Numbered from the stretch's first letter, positions 31,201-40,810 are shown. The stretch: DNA of 64,000 bases from Nothopassalora personata (GCA_033816765.1 CM066296.1:1240001-1304000); one strand, 5' to 3'. The notes: generated from the sequence alone by a model not told the origin. Made by a program: numbers and translations.

Positions 31201-34179
31201 ATTTCCTTGGATGATCGCTTGAACTTGCGGTTGCCTGGCATCGCCATCCTTGGGCAGATTGAGCATCTGCGCCGCCTTCTCTGGCAGCAACAGGTTGCCA
31301 TCAGATCTCATGGTCGAGGGAGAACCAACATCTTGGTCTTGTAGACGCTTGCTCGTAGCGTCGTCCATAGCATTTGCGCCGAACGTGGTCTTGGAGTATG
31401 GCGAGGTTGGAAGTACATATGGTCCGAGACCAGCACTTTCCGGTTGCTGCGGCATGTCTCCAGGCACTCGTACGAAGAGCTTCAGGTCGCCGGTAGGGCT
31501 CGCCATTTTCGATCGCACATTCATCAGCATGTCGTCAGAAAGGCCTTCTTCATGCTCAATCTTGCCTGGCGCCGTGATGTGTATGGACAGATCGGGAGTC
31601 TCAGGCACACCCAGGTTGAAACAAATCACCGTCTTCAGTTGATCCGCGGTCTCGACTTCAGTAATGTCGATCAGACGGTAGTTCCAGCCATCTGGCGTGA
31701 CGAAGATATACTTCTTGTCGCCTTCTCGAGCCTGCGGCCGGCCTCGTGGTACTGTAGAAAGACTGTCGCTGGAGTCAACACTCAAGTGATGCTCCTTTCT
31801 CGATGTTGGTCGCTCGTTCAATGAAATATCGGATGTAGCAGCTCCACTTTTGGTGCCATAAGGGTGGCGTATAAGCCCCGGACTGACAGGACCATGCTCT
31901 TCATCCGGCGATGGGTGATCGTCTTTCCTGCGATTCCGTCTGAACTTTTCCCATAAGCCCTTATGTTCTTTAGCACTCGCAGGAGTATCCCAACTGCTGC
32001 CTCGCACGCTGCTATCCGTAGGTGGAAGTCTCGACCCATCATGTCCATTTCTCCTGTCACCGGAGTGGTCGTCTCCAGCACTCTTGTTAACATCAGTGTC
32101 ACTACTCGATGTAAGACCTGCGTAGAACCTGCCCGTGTTTGAAGACAAGAGCTGCGGAACGTTCGTGTCCGAGCTTGGCCCACGATAGTGACTTGAGCCG
32201 CTAGAGAAACGAGTGTGACCAGCATTCGAGCTTGGACGAGCGTTGATTAGGCCTGGACTTTGCTGTGGACTCGCTCTGAAGTTCTGATTCGTCGCACTCA
32301 GATCGCCAGTGCTGCCGCTAGGAGAAGCGTGCCTGTGCATCTCGGACAGATTGCGCAGAGCCGAGCGTGAGTGATCGGCTCTTTCTGTGTCGTTCAGCGA
32401 ATTGGTGAGGGAGTCCAACGTGACAGATCTGCTACCAGGTACCTTGCCAGGATGTGCAGGTATCGGCAGGCCGTTGTTGGGAGAATTTTCTCCCCCATCT
32501 GCAGTATGGGGTGTCGGTCCGAAAGCTTCGTTCCTCATGAGGTTGGGCGAGCTTTCCATTCCACTTGCATCGGTGCCCGCACTCTTTGTGTACTGTATGG
32601 AATCGCGCCGAGTTGTGTTGTGCAGCGGGAGACTGGTGTTACTGCTTGCTGCTGCTGTGGAAGGTGTCGCCGCACCACCGTTCCTGACCACATCTCGAAC
32701 CAGTTTCCGGAGCCTTCGCCCCTCCTCGCGCTCCTTGTTCTGGTCCCATACCACTCCATTAGCCGCGCACATCCTGGCAACTTGAGGAAGTAATGTAGTA
32801 GGAACAAAGCCCATGTTGCGATTTCCGTTCCGCCCACCAATGTCAAGAAACTGCGTACCATGCACATTCAACTGCTGCATCGCCGTCTGCCACTCCTTTG
32901 AGAATGCATGAGCTTGCAGCCAGATCTGGACACGCTCGGCTGGCCAGTTATGATCGTGTGGTGAAGCGGGGATCTCGCCAGAGGAGGAATGGTCGCGATT
33001 CGACGCAGAATCGTTGTTCTGAGACGGAGGTTGGCTGAATGCTCCCCTGCTCGCATCTGCAGGGGAAGTGTGTTGCTCCGTCTCTTTCGCAGGTAAGATC
33101 AACGTCTTCTGACGGCCTGCCGTCGGTGTAGGCGGCGGCATGCTATTCTGCTGTGGAGGCACGGACTGCGATTGAAGAGGTAACTGCTGTTGAAAGGGAA
33201 TGTTGCTGTAAGTGTGGCTTTGATTGTGGTTGTACCAGGTTCCCGCATCTTGCTGCCTGTACGTGGGCTCGTTGCCATAGTGCTGCCAAGCATCGTTTAT
33301 AGAGGTAAAGTCCTGCGACTGGCCTCTATAATAGCTCTGATGCGTAGAATGGGCTGGTGGCCGCGATGGTGTAGAAGTGGGAGTATGCAGAGGAGGTATA
33401 CCCACACCCGGACCAAAGCTCCCTCCATCCGGAATGTACGTCGCTGACGTCAACGGAGCATTATCGTTCAGTGGTGGTAAGTTCGCGTATTCAAAGTAAA
33501 GACTAGGATCGTAAGCTCGTGGTTCCCGCGGCTGGCTCTGCGGTGGTGGCGGCGGCGGATAGGCAGCCTGATGGGCGCGGTTCCAGTAGGTATTGGGCTG
33601 CCCTGGAGGCGGAGGAACGAAGGGCGCATGCTGCTGGATTGCGCTCATGGGCATGCGAGGTGGCGGCGGTGGGAAGGCCATGCCAGGTTGAGGCTGCGGC
33701 TGCTGCAGTGGTGGCGGCGGAGGAATGTAGCCCGGCCCTGCTCGCTGCGACTCCGAGACATGGCGAGCGCCAGGCAGTGTCCATTGAGACTGTTGCATCG
33801 TGGTTCCAGGCGTAGACGGCGTGACCCGTCCTTGGTTCATGCTCGGGTCAGCATAAGTATGCGCTCGCGGCCGTGGCGAGGTGGACGATGGAGGAGTCGA
33901 TGTGATGGACGGATAGGGCGAGTCCGAAGCCCCTTGGTGCCCTTGAGGGCGCAATAGCGATGTCGCGTGGGCAGTCAAGGTATTGGTACCGGGGATGTCG
34001 TGCAGCACCAGCCCAGCGTTGCGGTTGCCAGGAACCAGCAACGGATGCGCACCACGAAGATGCGTCGGCGTCGAACGGGGAGCTTCGTCGGGCGTGGATG
34101 TGTTGCTGCTGGATATGTGAGGGTCCGCGTGCATACCAAGCTGCACTCCGATCAATGCGGTGTGCTCGACCAGGCTCAT
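28246..34179 (-). CDS. MAP kinase kinase kinase Bck1 (cell-wall integrity pathway)
   Basis: The first in-frame ATG is at 34179, giving 1977 residues; the frame stays open 59 codons upstream without an ATG, so a 5' exon is possible. Bck1 acts below Pkc1 and phosphorylates the MAPKKs of the cell-wall integrity cascade. The N-terminus is Pro/Gln-rich. A SAM-like block lies near residues 415-480 (WPAERVQIWLQAHAFSKEW). A RA/ubiquitin-like block lies near 823-920 (YIFVTPDGWNYRLIDITEVE). A long disordered regulatory region follows, and the kinase domain is at about 1665-1965. Kinase motifs are all intact: GKGTFGRVYLG, LAVKQVEVN, HRDLKADN, DFGISKRS, WMAPEVIRA and VDIWSLGCVVLEMFAGRRPW. Length and layout are standard for filamentous fungi. 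Confidence 0.95.
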   Translation of the reverse strand: MSLVEHTALIGVQLGMHADPHISSSNTSTPDEAPRSTPTHLRGAHPLLVPGNRNAGLVLHDIPGTNTLTAHATSLLRPQGHQGASDSPYPSITSTPPSSTSPRPRAHTYADPSMNQGRVTPSTPGTTMQQSQWTLPGARHVSESQRAGPGYIPPPPPLQQPQPQPGMAFPPPPPRMPMSAIQQHAPFVPPPPGQPNTYWNRAHQAAYPPPPPPQSQPREPRAYDPSLYFEYANLPPLNDNAPLTSATYIPDGGSFGPGVGIPPLHTPTSTPSRPPAHSTHQSYYRGQSQDFTSINDAWQHYGNEPTYRQQDAGTWYNHNQSHTYSNIPFQQQLPLQSQSVPPQQNSMPPPTPTAGRQKTLILPAKETEQHTSPADASRGAFSQPPSQNNDSASNRDHSSSGEIPASPHDHNWPAERVQIWLQAHAFSKEWQTAMQQLNVHGTQFLDIGGRNGNRNMGFVPTTLLPQVARMCAANGVVWDQNKEREEGRRLRKLVRDVVRNGGAATPSTAAASSNTSLPLHNTTRRDSIQYTKSAGTDASGMESSPNLMRNEAFGPTPHTADGGENSPNNGLPIPAHPGKVPGSRSVTLDSLTNSLNDTERADHSRSALRNLSEMHRHASPSGSTGDLSATNQNFRASPQQSPGLINARPSSNAGHTRFSSGSSHYRGPSSDTNVPQLLSSNTGRFYAGLTSSSDTDVNKSAGDDHSGDRRNGHDGSRLPPTDSSVRGSSWDTPASAKEHKGLWEKFRRNRRKDDHPSPDEEHGPVSPGLIRHPYGTKSGAATSDISLNERPTSRKEHHLSVDSSDSLSTVPRGRPQAREGDKKYIFVTPDGWNYRLIDITEVETADQLKTVICFNLGVPETPDLSIHITAPGKIEHEEGLSDDMLMNVRSKMASPTGDLKLFVRVPGDMPQQPESAGLGPYVLPTSPYSKTTFGANAMDDATSKRLQDQDVGSPSTMRSDGNLLLPEKAAQMLNLPKDGDARQPQVQAIIQGNMLQQDFQKLPHDEQQALLEARAEQHRRETQRKQQFYKAKRESMTLLDANGKRVHNFDSPRQAPYDLERQSANRPPSSESYNDERKTDGFQPMRRPPPVPEPTSTLVKANSLTKTQGPTTRTSWNNRKEEPWKRISSGSLPEEEGKRLSSRGIGAALASAGKAAGAIAAPNSAPAGGPPLAPSSLQKSTTAPDLLAGDENHQRALAGINFNRSASGGRSSPGNGTPRSPFTTRSKGGQMFNVPAYNEDEEEDNEDTLKASQRPQLSIRLPSSPMVARLQAQGRAHSPDLSPSSSHPPPASSLNRMMSKRGPQFDVPEHEPDFAPSPNIGTFGSEDDDSDDGLFAIPLAKQKEKMKASETLSQRKAKKILGVTGSESPGRSPDRPQLKVKTSRQNMVKFESPKNPPLDQFSGGGLNDIELLSGSFDPHSASSPGMTDSPDYPAPFGVNRRDSFAGEFRPPVEDIAERLDNFFPNVDLDQPMAEGEEGGENSPLTSDKSTDKSILNSKPSSSELSVNMSRTITPASSVENMRTIGSEESALKAGTVAERSMRKSGLGRTKSIRDVVKNNYSHLGGPSHHASLSSSTFSSRHPSTVGMPTGGLPMHIPLPNNRISTLKNDDAGIVRRKSTKMFGAKIEQVKPQRGSRLITNLDTIPQDTIPVGNVQHVKPERQPTFKWMRGQLIGKGTFGRVYLGMNTTTGELLAVKQVEVNPKAANTDPAKIREMVKALDLEIDTMQHLDHVNIVQYLGCERKEYSISIFLEYISGGSVGSCLRKHGRFEEPVVSSLTRQTLCGLAYLHSEGILHRDLKADNILLDLDGTCKISDFGISKRSANPYNNDITNSMQGSVFWMAPEVIRAQSQTLTAASSDASSSLDVTTSSAGYSAKVDIWSLGCVVLEMFAGRRPWSKEEAIGAIYKLGSLNQAPPIPDDVSTVVGPAALSFMYDCFTIDPGERPTADTLLRAPFCVFDPHYNFLDTELYAKIRGAF

Positions 34180-34488
34180 ATCATCGCCGTGGGGCGTATC
34201 GATGGATATCGTATCGTATGGAGGATATGCTGGTCCAGGACTTGTTTCTGTGCCTATACAGTATCCTCCATCCAAGCTCTTGAAGCATGCCCCGATCGCC
34301 TTCTGCCTCTTTTCCCTGTCGCCGCGACGACCAGTTCTATCCTGGTCGTGGCTCAAAACGAAAGGTGGGTGGAAGAATACCCGCGCTGCGACATGCGCTA
34401 GAGTAGCTCCAGCAGCACTTCTCGTCCGGCGTTTCGTATCGCATCAACAACTTGTCAAAGACAACAGTCAAGACGGCCAGCGAGATTA

Positions 34489-34514
34489 GAAGTCAGGTGC
34501 ATGCGGTGCACGGT
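34489..34514 (+). repeat. Left terminal inverted repeat of the pogo/Fot1 element
   Basis: Starts GAAGTCAGGTGCATGC directly after the TA target site. It is identical, as reverse complement, to 36592-36617. Confidence 0.9.
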
Positions 34515-34587
34515 GCATGCGATGCACGGTCGCGCGCTCCACCTTCATTTTAGTTATTATCTTTGTTACTACATATCTTAACAAACA

Positions 34588-36491
34588 ATGGACGTATACA
34601 AGCCAGCAATAGATGATTTGAATGCGCAGATCAAGCCCAATATTACAGAAACAGCTACGCGTTATAGCATCGAGCGGTCGACCCTTAGCAGGCACTAGAA
34701 CAAGGTCTATCGAACCGTAGCTAAGCAGAACGAGGATTTGATGATTTTGAATCACTAGTAAGAACAGAGCCTATTATACTACATCAACACCCTTTTAGAG
34801 CGCGGCCTACCTCCTACACCGTCTATATTACTCAACTTTGTCGAGGATATCGCAAAGAGACGGCTATATCGAGGCTAGGTGTCGCGATTCTGCAATCGGC
34901 ACTAGAACAAGATTCTTTCGATATATCTCCAACCCTTCGACAAGGAGCGCAAGAAGGCCGATAGCAAGGCTTACTACGCCTTATATTTCCGGCTCGTTAA
35001 AGAGAAGATTAAGAAGTATAGTATTAAGGCAGAAAACACGTATAATATAGACGAGAAGGGAGTGCTTATTAGGTTCCTTACGAAGGCAAGAAGGATAGTC
35101 TCTAAGGACTAGTATAAGTCGAAGAAGCTATTAGGCAATACACAAGATAGCAACCGTAAATAGCTTACAATATTAGCTTGTATATGCGGTAATCTTACAT
35201 AGCTACCACCTGCTCTAATTTACTAGGCTAAGACAGGCAATATTTAAGACACTTAGGTACAGGATCTAGACCTAGCGCAGCATTAAGCATTCTTCGCGTC
35301 TTTAGAGAAAGGGTAGACGGACAACAAGCTTAGATTAGCATAGTTACAACAGGTGTTCTACCGGTATACAAAGGACAAGGCTCGTAGAGACTATAGGCTA
35401 TTATATATTAATAGCTATAGCTCTTATATTAATATGGCCTTTCTTAATTAGGCCTATAAACACAAGATCCTTATTGCTGTCTACCCTCCGCATTCGACTT
35501 ATAGGCTATAGCTACTAGATATCTCGCTATTCTTACCCCTTAGCGTCTACTATAGCCAAGAACTAGATCGATTTATACATAACTATTAGGGCCTTTTAGG
35601 TGTTACTAAGCGTGACTTCCTTGCCCTATTCTAGCTAGCGTAGACGAAGGCCTTTACTACGAAGAATATCGCAAGCGGATAGCGAAAGACAGGCCTTATT
35701 CCCTTTAATCTAGCTAAGGTTGTAATAGTGTTCGAAGAGCATATTCACGAGCTACGGCTAGTAAGCAGTAGCTTATCTACCTCAATCCTATCGGCTAGTA
35801 ACTAGCGCAAGCTTCGAGGACTCTTAAAGGACGTTATAGCTAATTAGCTTAATAATATTAAGCTCTCTAAGGTCTAGAAGCTTTAGAACACTATCGACGC
35901 TATTACGACTAAGAATGCCCTCCTTAAGGCTAAGAACAAGGGCTTCGCTACTGCCCTTAACGTTAAGAAGAAGAAAAGAAAGCGTAGTAAGGGCTTATTC
36001 GAAGAGCTACGAGCTTAAGACAACTAGGGAGCAACATTCTTCTCTCTATTAAAGATTAACTAGGCTAAGTAGCTATAGGCTCGTAAGGAGGCTAAGAAAG
36101 AGACTGCTATTGCTAATAAGCAACTTAAGAAGGAGGCTACGAGGGCTAAGCAACTTAGCTAACGTGTTGCTATCGAATTAAGGAAGGAACAACGCCTTAA
36201 GAAGGCGAAGAATAAGGAGCTTAAGAAGGCAAGAATAGCGGCTACAAAGCAGCAAGAGAAAGAGGATAAAGCAGCTACTTAACAACTATAATAACACCTT
36301 TAGCAGTTAACACGTAAGCCACGAGGACGTAGGCAGTTAATTGTCAAGCTACCGGTATGTCTAAAGGGAGATAATATAGTTAAGGTAGTAGACAGCCTAA
36401 TCCAGGTCAAAACGCGACGAGGGCGGACAGTAAAACAACCACTTAAGATACAACATCTATAGTTACAGCAATAAAAGAACACATATCAATG
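34588..36491 (+). pseudogene. Pogo/Fot1-type transposase, many RIP stops
   Basis: Reading one plus-strand frame from the ATG at 34588 gives a transposase of roughly 630 codons broken by dozens of stops. Recognisable parts in order: an HTH-like start (TETATRYSIERSTLSRH); NIDEKGVLIRF, where the first catalytic Asp is expected; LLYINSYSSYINMAFL, resembling the usual DGHxSH block with its Asp changed; IAVYPPHSTYRL, which normally reads PPHSTHxLQPLD; GLIPFNLAKVV; and a Lys-rich C-terminal tail. Nearly all stops are TAG or TAA at places where Trp or Gln would fit, as expected from CpA-to-TpA change on both strands. It is certainly non-functional. Confidence 0.85.
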
Positions 36492-36591
36492 ACTATATTG
36501 TCCAAATATAAAGCCAATCGGTCTAGTAGTTGAGGTAAGACACCTTCAAGAACAACACGTGTTAAGATTGAGGTGTCGTGCAGCGCATGCG

Positions 36592-36617
36592 ACCGTGCAC
36601 CGCATGCACCTGACTTC
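36592..36617 (-). repeat. Right terminal inverted repeat of the pogo/Fot1 element
   Basis: Reverse complement of 34489-34514, followed by the TA target duplication at 36618-36619. Confidence 0.9.
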
Positions 36618-36950
36618 TACGCCGACGATGAGGTCGCAATGCTAAACCAACACGCATGATATGCCGCACCATGGACGGTAGAGGAAAATGATGGCTTCAG
36701 CCTCCAATGCGGTCAACGGCGTCACCGGGCGTGTTTTAAGTAAGGCTGTCTTGAAACAGCGCCCCGCCCAGTCTTTCGCTTGTGCCATGTCGTGTTCTCG
36801 CGACACCGCATCCGCTGGGACCAACCACTCACTACACCTCCGCCAGGCGGCCTCTTTTCCTCATCTCACGCAGGCCATCGTGAGTAACGCCCGCCTCGTG
36901 CATTCATTGGGCGGCACCATACCGAAGGACAATGAGCGGCGGAAATGCTA

Positions 36951-37244
36951 TGGGCAGCCCCCATTGTCGACTACGGGTAGGCCCCAATCTGACTAATCAA
37001 TAAAATCCCATCAAATGGAATATTCACCCCCAGCCCTGCGCTGCACTTAGATCCTCCCACGAGATCCTCCCTCCCTCCGGAGCCCCTCATATCGTGGGCC
37101 CCTCCCAATTTTGCTGCGGCTACAGGAAACATAGATGCTCTTAGCCCTCGCGCAAGCGCATTTTGGAATGCTAGAGGGCTAATCAAATTTTGAGTGATGA
37201 CTAAGATTGGGGGCTGCCCGCAGTCAAAAATGGGGGGTTGTCCA
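36951..37244. mobile_element. MITE candidate of 294 bp with long imperfect inverted repeats
   Basis: The first ~60 bp (starting TGGGCAGCCCCCATT) and the last ~60 bp read as reverse complement (starting TGGACAACCCCCCATT) align over nearly their whole length. Most differences are C/T or G/A transitions. Both ends abut TA (36949-36950 and 37245-37246). The interior has no coding potential. Size, TA flanks and long inverted repeats fit a miniature inverted-repeat element of a Tc1/mariner-like family. Its termini do not match the nearby pogo/Fot1 element, so it would need a different transposase. Confidence 0.65.
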
Positions 37245-37970
37245 TAGCCCCTCCTAATGATCGGTAGGCGACCACGTGCTGGACCGCCTTTGCCGAGCTG
37301 ATGGGCGGCAGGGATCAACGACTTGCCAAGCAACGAGATGTCTTCAAAGGCCACCTCAGGCCCTGCAGTCTCATGCGAAAGTCATCATCAGATTGCATAT
37401 ATGGTTCGTCGCAGAGCAGACTGAGCTCATAAAAGTGCACTGGCAGTCATGTGCAAGCATCAGCTCGGCCTGAGTAGAGGAAACCACATCACGAAGTCGA
37501 CATAGTAAGACTCCTGGGCCAGGAGTCGAAAACGTCCTCGCAGGTTATTGTGCAAATGCGATCACAACGGTAGGTGGCCTGAGGAGGGCCCTCTGTGTGC
37601 TGATGTGTGACTTGATTCCTCCTCAGCTTCGGCTGAAGCGCAGCGAGAACATCAAAACCCGGTCTTTGGGTCCTTACAGCAGCTTCTCGGGCCTTCGAAG
37701 GGCTCCAGCTCAAGTATGCATTATCACAGACAGGCTCGGCGACCAACTTAATAAGACGCCTGATGAGACCAGCTCAGCGCAACATGAGCATCTCCCATCC
37801 CGAGGCATACAATGATAGTGCGCAGTCCACGCAGAAGACTGAAGTTTCATATCATGGATGCGTCCGGGGAATGACGAGCGCAATTGTCGTGAGTTAGGAT
37901 GTCGCACAAGATCGCATTTAGAGCAAAAGTCGCGATGGGCGCTCGTGTATCAGCCAAAGGAGTAGACCAT

Positions 37971-38118
37971 GGGAAATTCTAGACTCGAACTGGAATCCTT
38001 CTGCTTGACCCTTCCCTCACCATAGATAGAATGGCGTGCAGACTGCAGTTATAGACAAGAGGTTCACTCTGCGCGGCAGACATGTATGGCAGATGCTCTA
38101 CCATTGAGCTAGCTGCCC
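37971..38118 (-). ncRNA. tRNA-like sequence E with an insert in the anticodon loop
   Basis: On the minus strand: GGGCAGC (38118-38112), TA, D-arm GCTC AATGGTA GAGC, A, anticodon stem TCTGC (38093-38089), an 84-nt insert, GCAGA (38004-38000), variable AGGAT, T-arm TCCAG TTCGAGT CTAGA and the weak acceptor ATTTCCC. A and B boxes are well kept. The first insert bases (CATACATGTCTGCC) resemble those of sequence B. The acceptor stem is only half-paired, so it is probably not a working tRNA. Confidence 0.45.
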
Positions 38119-38294
38119 GAAAAAGAGACATCGCTGGTGAACAGTCGAGTGTGTTAAGAGTGATGCTGAAAGGATATTTCTAAGTTTCTCCAGCGGATCA
38201 TAAAACGGGACAATGTGGCCTCCACAAAACACAGCAAAAGTCAACTCCCAAGCCCTTGCGTGGGAACAGTGGGAACAAAAGAAGACTACCCCCC

Positions 38295-38432
38295 GTCCGA
38301 TTCCAGACTCGGGCTAGAATCCTCCTGCATAATAGACTCTCGCCGCGATCACTAAGGATAACGGCTACCAACGAGAAATTTGACTTTCAAAGAGGTGATA
38401 CTGCAGGCGCTTTCCCGTTGAGCTAGTCGCCC
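38295..38432 (-). ncRNA. tRNA-like sequence D with an insert in the anticodon loop
   Basis: On the minus strand: GGGCGAC (38432-38426), TAGCTC, a damaged D-arm, anticodon stem CCTGC (38407-38403), a 74-nt insert, GCAGG (38328-38324), variable AGGAT, T-arm TCTAG CCCGAGT CTGGA and ATCGGAC. It is preceded by GTTTTC, much as other copies are preceded by a T-run and TTCGG. The anticodon stem is perfect although the D stem has mutated. Confidence 0.45.
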
Positions 38433-39030
38433 GAAAACAAAGAGGATCGTCGCCTTGCGAGTGAGTGTAGCGCAGGGGGTATGATGGCGGCATATATCAG
38501 TACATGTAAGGACGATCGGTTATCAAAAACAAAGCTAGGCGCGAAGAACGCAGAGGGACTGATTCTGAGAGGCGGATCATTGTTTTTTTTTAATTTGCCA
38601 TGATAAACGACGAGACAGAAAGTTATATCAAGACCGCACAATGGTCCACCCTCGAGCACCAGTCTTGCCTCAGCGCTGCACTGACGATAGTCTCACGTGC
38701 ACGCCAAGACCCGACTCGTCTGCAGATGCTCTGAACACTGAGCTCGACATCCAAAGGCGTTGGAGGCGGCATGGATGCGCATTTTTGTAGGGCAGGTGAG
38801 GGTTCCGAATGTATAACTACCTTCCGCGGACGAGCTGTATTTTCTGTAGGGTGGGCAGAAAGTACCGATCACATTAAAGACTTGTCAGTGGACGAGGAGA
38901 GAGGGCGTCACAAGCATTACTGACCCACTCATTACGCCCTTCCATGGTATCATCCTACCTAACACCGCTTTCAACACAGCAACAATCGCTAAGTCCAGCA
39001 AACCCCCCAAAACCACCAAACAAACCACTC

Positions 39031-40632
39031 CTACCCAAACGGAAACCCCTGCGGAAATCCGCCCTGGAACGGAAACTGACCACCCTGAAACTTAAAATGG
39101 GCGCCCCCTCCACCTCCGCCCTGCCTCATGAAAATCGGCTGTCCTCCAGGTCCATGACCAAACGGACTACCCTGGAAAGGTTGCTGTCCAGCTTGCGGGT
39201 CATTGGGATCGTCGCCCCGATCGAAGCGGGCCTTAAGTTCAGGGTCAGAGAGGACTTCATACGCTTCGTTGATCGCTGACATTTTCTTCTGGGCTTCTGC
39301 CGGTGTGACGCCGTTTTTGGCTGCTTTATCGGGGTGGTGTTGGACTGTGAGTTTGCGGAAAGCTCGCTTGATTTCTCGTTGGTCGGCATCTCGGTCCACG
39401 CCGAGGACTTTGTAGTAGTCTTTTGTTTTGCTCCTCTTAAGGAGTGTGTGGGCCTTATTCATCAGCTCCTGGATCTTCTGGGTGTTACCGTGTTCTTCCT
39501 TTGCTGCGTTGAGGGTTCCGATGGCTGGCTCGAATTCGTCCGCGTCGAGTTGCCGTTGTGCTTTTGAGAGGAGGGCGGGGAGGGAGTGAGGGTTGTAGGT
39601 GAGGGCCTCGTCGCAGAAGGGAGCGGCCTTTTTGAGGTTGTTCATTTCGGTGTAGCATTCGCAGGCGGATTCGACGAGGCCGCCGTAGAGACCGTCGGGC
39701 GCTTTGGGGTGGATGTAGCCTGCTTCGCGATGTGCTTTGATGTCGTCCTTGACTTCCTGGAGGAGGCCAGGGTCTTCGCCTTGTGGTATGAGGAGCTTGA
39801 CGGCGGAATTGTATTGTCGCTTCTCTTTCAATGTCTTGAACTTTTTCAATGTTCTGTCGATTGCCTTTTGCGACTTTCGCAGTTGAGAGCATGCCTTGTT
39901 GTCTGGGTCGTTGTGGAGGCATTTCGATACTGTCGTGATGCCCTTGTCTGTTTCGCCGAGAGAATAGAAGGTCATGGCTGCTATCTGCAGGTATGGTTCC
40001 TTCAGGTTGGAGTTGATCTGCAGGACATGGTTGAGATCTGCCAGAGCCTCGACGATCTCGCCCTTCTCGAGTCTGCACCTCGCTCTCCGTTGTCGCAGCT
40101 CCAATGCTGTGCCGGCCACCAGTATCGCCGTGCCCGCATTCGTGACGCATCCCTCCCAATCACCTGCCTTCTCTGCCTCAGCCGACAATTTCTCGGCGCC
40201 TTCTGCCTCTTCCAGATCTAACCAGTCCTGCGTGCCCTTCTTCCCCGCTGCGACGTAGTCGGCCTTGGCTCCCTTCCAGTCGGCATTGCGACTTCGGATC
40301 TTCGCGCGTTGTGTCAATGCTCCCTCGAATCCTGGCTTGAGTTTCAAGACCTGATCAAAGTCGCGACTCGCTTGCTGGTTCTTGCCCAGCGACAGATATG
40401 TTGCACCTCGTTTGAAGAATGTGAGGTAATTGCTAGGGTCCTTCGAGATCGCGGCGTCGAAGTATGTGAGGGCATCTTGTGCTTTACCTTGGGCGAGGTT
40501 GGCGTTGGCGGTCGCGATTAGTCGCGAGACGGGAATGTCCTTGTCGATGTCGGCCGGCGATAGCGCGAGTGCGCCAGGTACCGTGGATAGGCACAAGGCT
40601 CCAAGAGCCAGCGAGGATAGTCGAAACTTCAT
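39031..40632 (-). CDS. ER DnaJ/TPR co-chaperone, DNAJC3/P58IPK type
   Basis: A 533-residue single-exon protein. A signal peptide (residues 1-23, ending GALA) sends it to the endoplasmic reticulum. Residues about 35-380 are TPR repeats (for example ANLAQGKAQDALTYFDAAIS and YLTFFKRGATYLSLGKNQQA). A J domain at about 397-465 contains YYKVLGVDRDADQREIKRAF and the essential HPD in VQHHPDKA. The C-terminus is Gly/Phe/Gln-rich, typical of J proteins. By family it binds unfolded ER proteins through the TPRs and stimulates BiP ATPase through the J domain during ER stress. Length and order match animal P58IPK. There is no KDEL-type tail. The start ATG at 40632 is certain from the signal peptide. Confidence 0.95.
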   Translation of the reverse strand: MKFRLSSLALGALCLSTVPGALALSPADIDKDIPVSRLIATANANLAQGKAQDALTYFDAAISKDPSNYLTFFKRGATYLSLGKNQQASRDFDQVLKLKPGFEGALTQRAKIRSRNADWKGAKADYVAAGKKGTQDWLDLEEAEGAEKLSAEAEKAGDWEGCVTNAGTAILVAGTALELRQRRARCRLEKGEIVEALADLNHVLQINSNLKEPYLQIAAMTFYSLGETDKGITTVSKCLHNDPDNKACSQLRKSQKAIDRTLKKFKTLKEKRQYNSAVKLLIPQGEDPGLLQEVKDDIKAHREAGYIHPKAPDGLYGGLVESACECYTEMNNLKKAAPFCDEALTYNPHSLPALLSKAQRQLDADEFEPAIGTLNAAKEEHGNTQKIQELMNKAHTLLKRSKTKDYYKVLGVDRDADQREIKRAFRKLTVQHHPDKAAKNGVTPAEAQKKMSAINEAYEVLSDPELKARFDRGDDPNDPQAGQQPFQGSPFGHGPGGQPIFMRQGGGGGGAHFKFQGGQFPFQGGFPQGFPFG

Positions 40633-40780
40633 GGTGGTAGCATTGGGTGGTGATTAGGTGAAGTGAATTGTGTTGCGGGACGAGTGCGAGACATGTATGG
40701 TAGCTGCAAGTTGCAAGTTGTTCATTTCACACCCACCTATGCGACACTCGCGACCCAGCTGTTCGCTTCGGGTGACGGCG
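40633..40780. promoter_or_regulatory. Upstream region of the DnaJ/TPR gene
   Basis: The 148 bp between the start codon and the left end of the large transposon. The element thus lies very close to this gene's promoter. No unfolded-protein-response element was recognised. Confidence 0.4.
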
Positions 40781-40810
40781 GTGGCCTAGGCTTACAAAAC
40801 CGGCAAATAC
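40781..40810 (+). repeat. Left terminal inverted repeat of the large transposon
   Basis: Thirty bases identical to the reverse complement of 53654-53683. Just inside lie several direct copies of a unit containing GCTGCGACTCGCCA (about 40868-40940), like subterminal transposase-binding repeats. Confidence 0.85.

Larger units (their letters stand above)
34489..36617 (+). mobile_element. Pogo/Fot1-type DNA transposon, RIP-degraded
   Basis: A 2129-bp element flanked on both sides by the dinucleotide TA (34487-34488 and 36618-36619), the target duplication of the Tc1/mariner superfamily. The terminal inverted repeats are identical over the first 26 bp (34489-34514 against 36592-36617) and remain similar for about 20 bp more. 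The interior is AT-rich with very many TAG and TAA codons, the mark of repeat-induced point mutation. The size fits fungal Fot1/Pot2 relatives (about 1.9 kb). Because the ends are intact it could still be mobilised in trans if a matching transposase exists. Confidence 0.9.
37245..39030. other. Gene-poor stretch holding two tRNA-like sequences
   Basis: No protein gene was supported. It contains two minus-strand tRNA-like sequences (listed separately), a perfect 8-bp inverted repeat at 37509-37527 and an A/T run near 38582. Short frames on both strands conflict and show no motif. Confidence 0.5.

Noticed and set aside
37622..37638. CAGC-TTCG-GCTG hairpin resembling an ultra-stable UUCG tetraloop
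   Set aside because: One short hairpin in non-coding DNA without any accompanying RNA structure or repeat is weak evidence.
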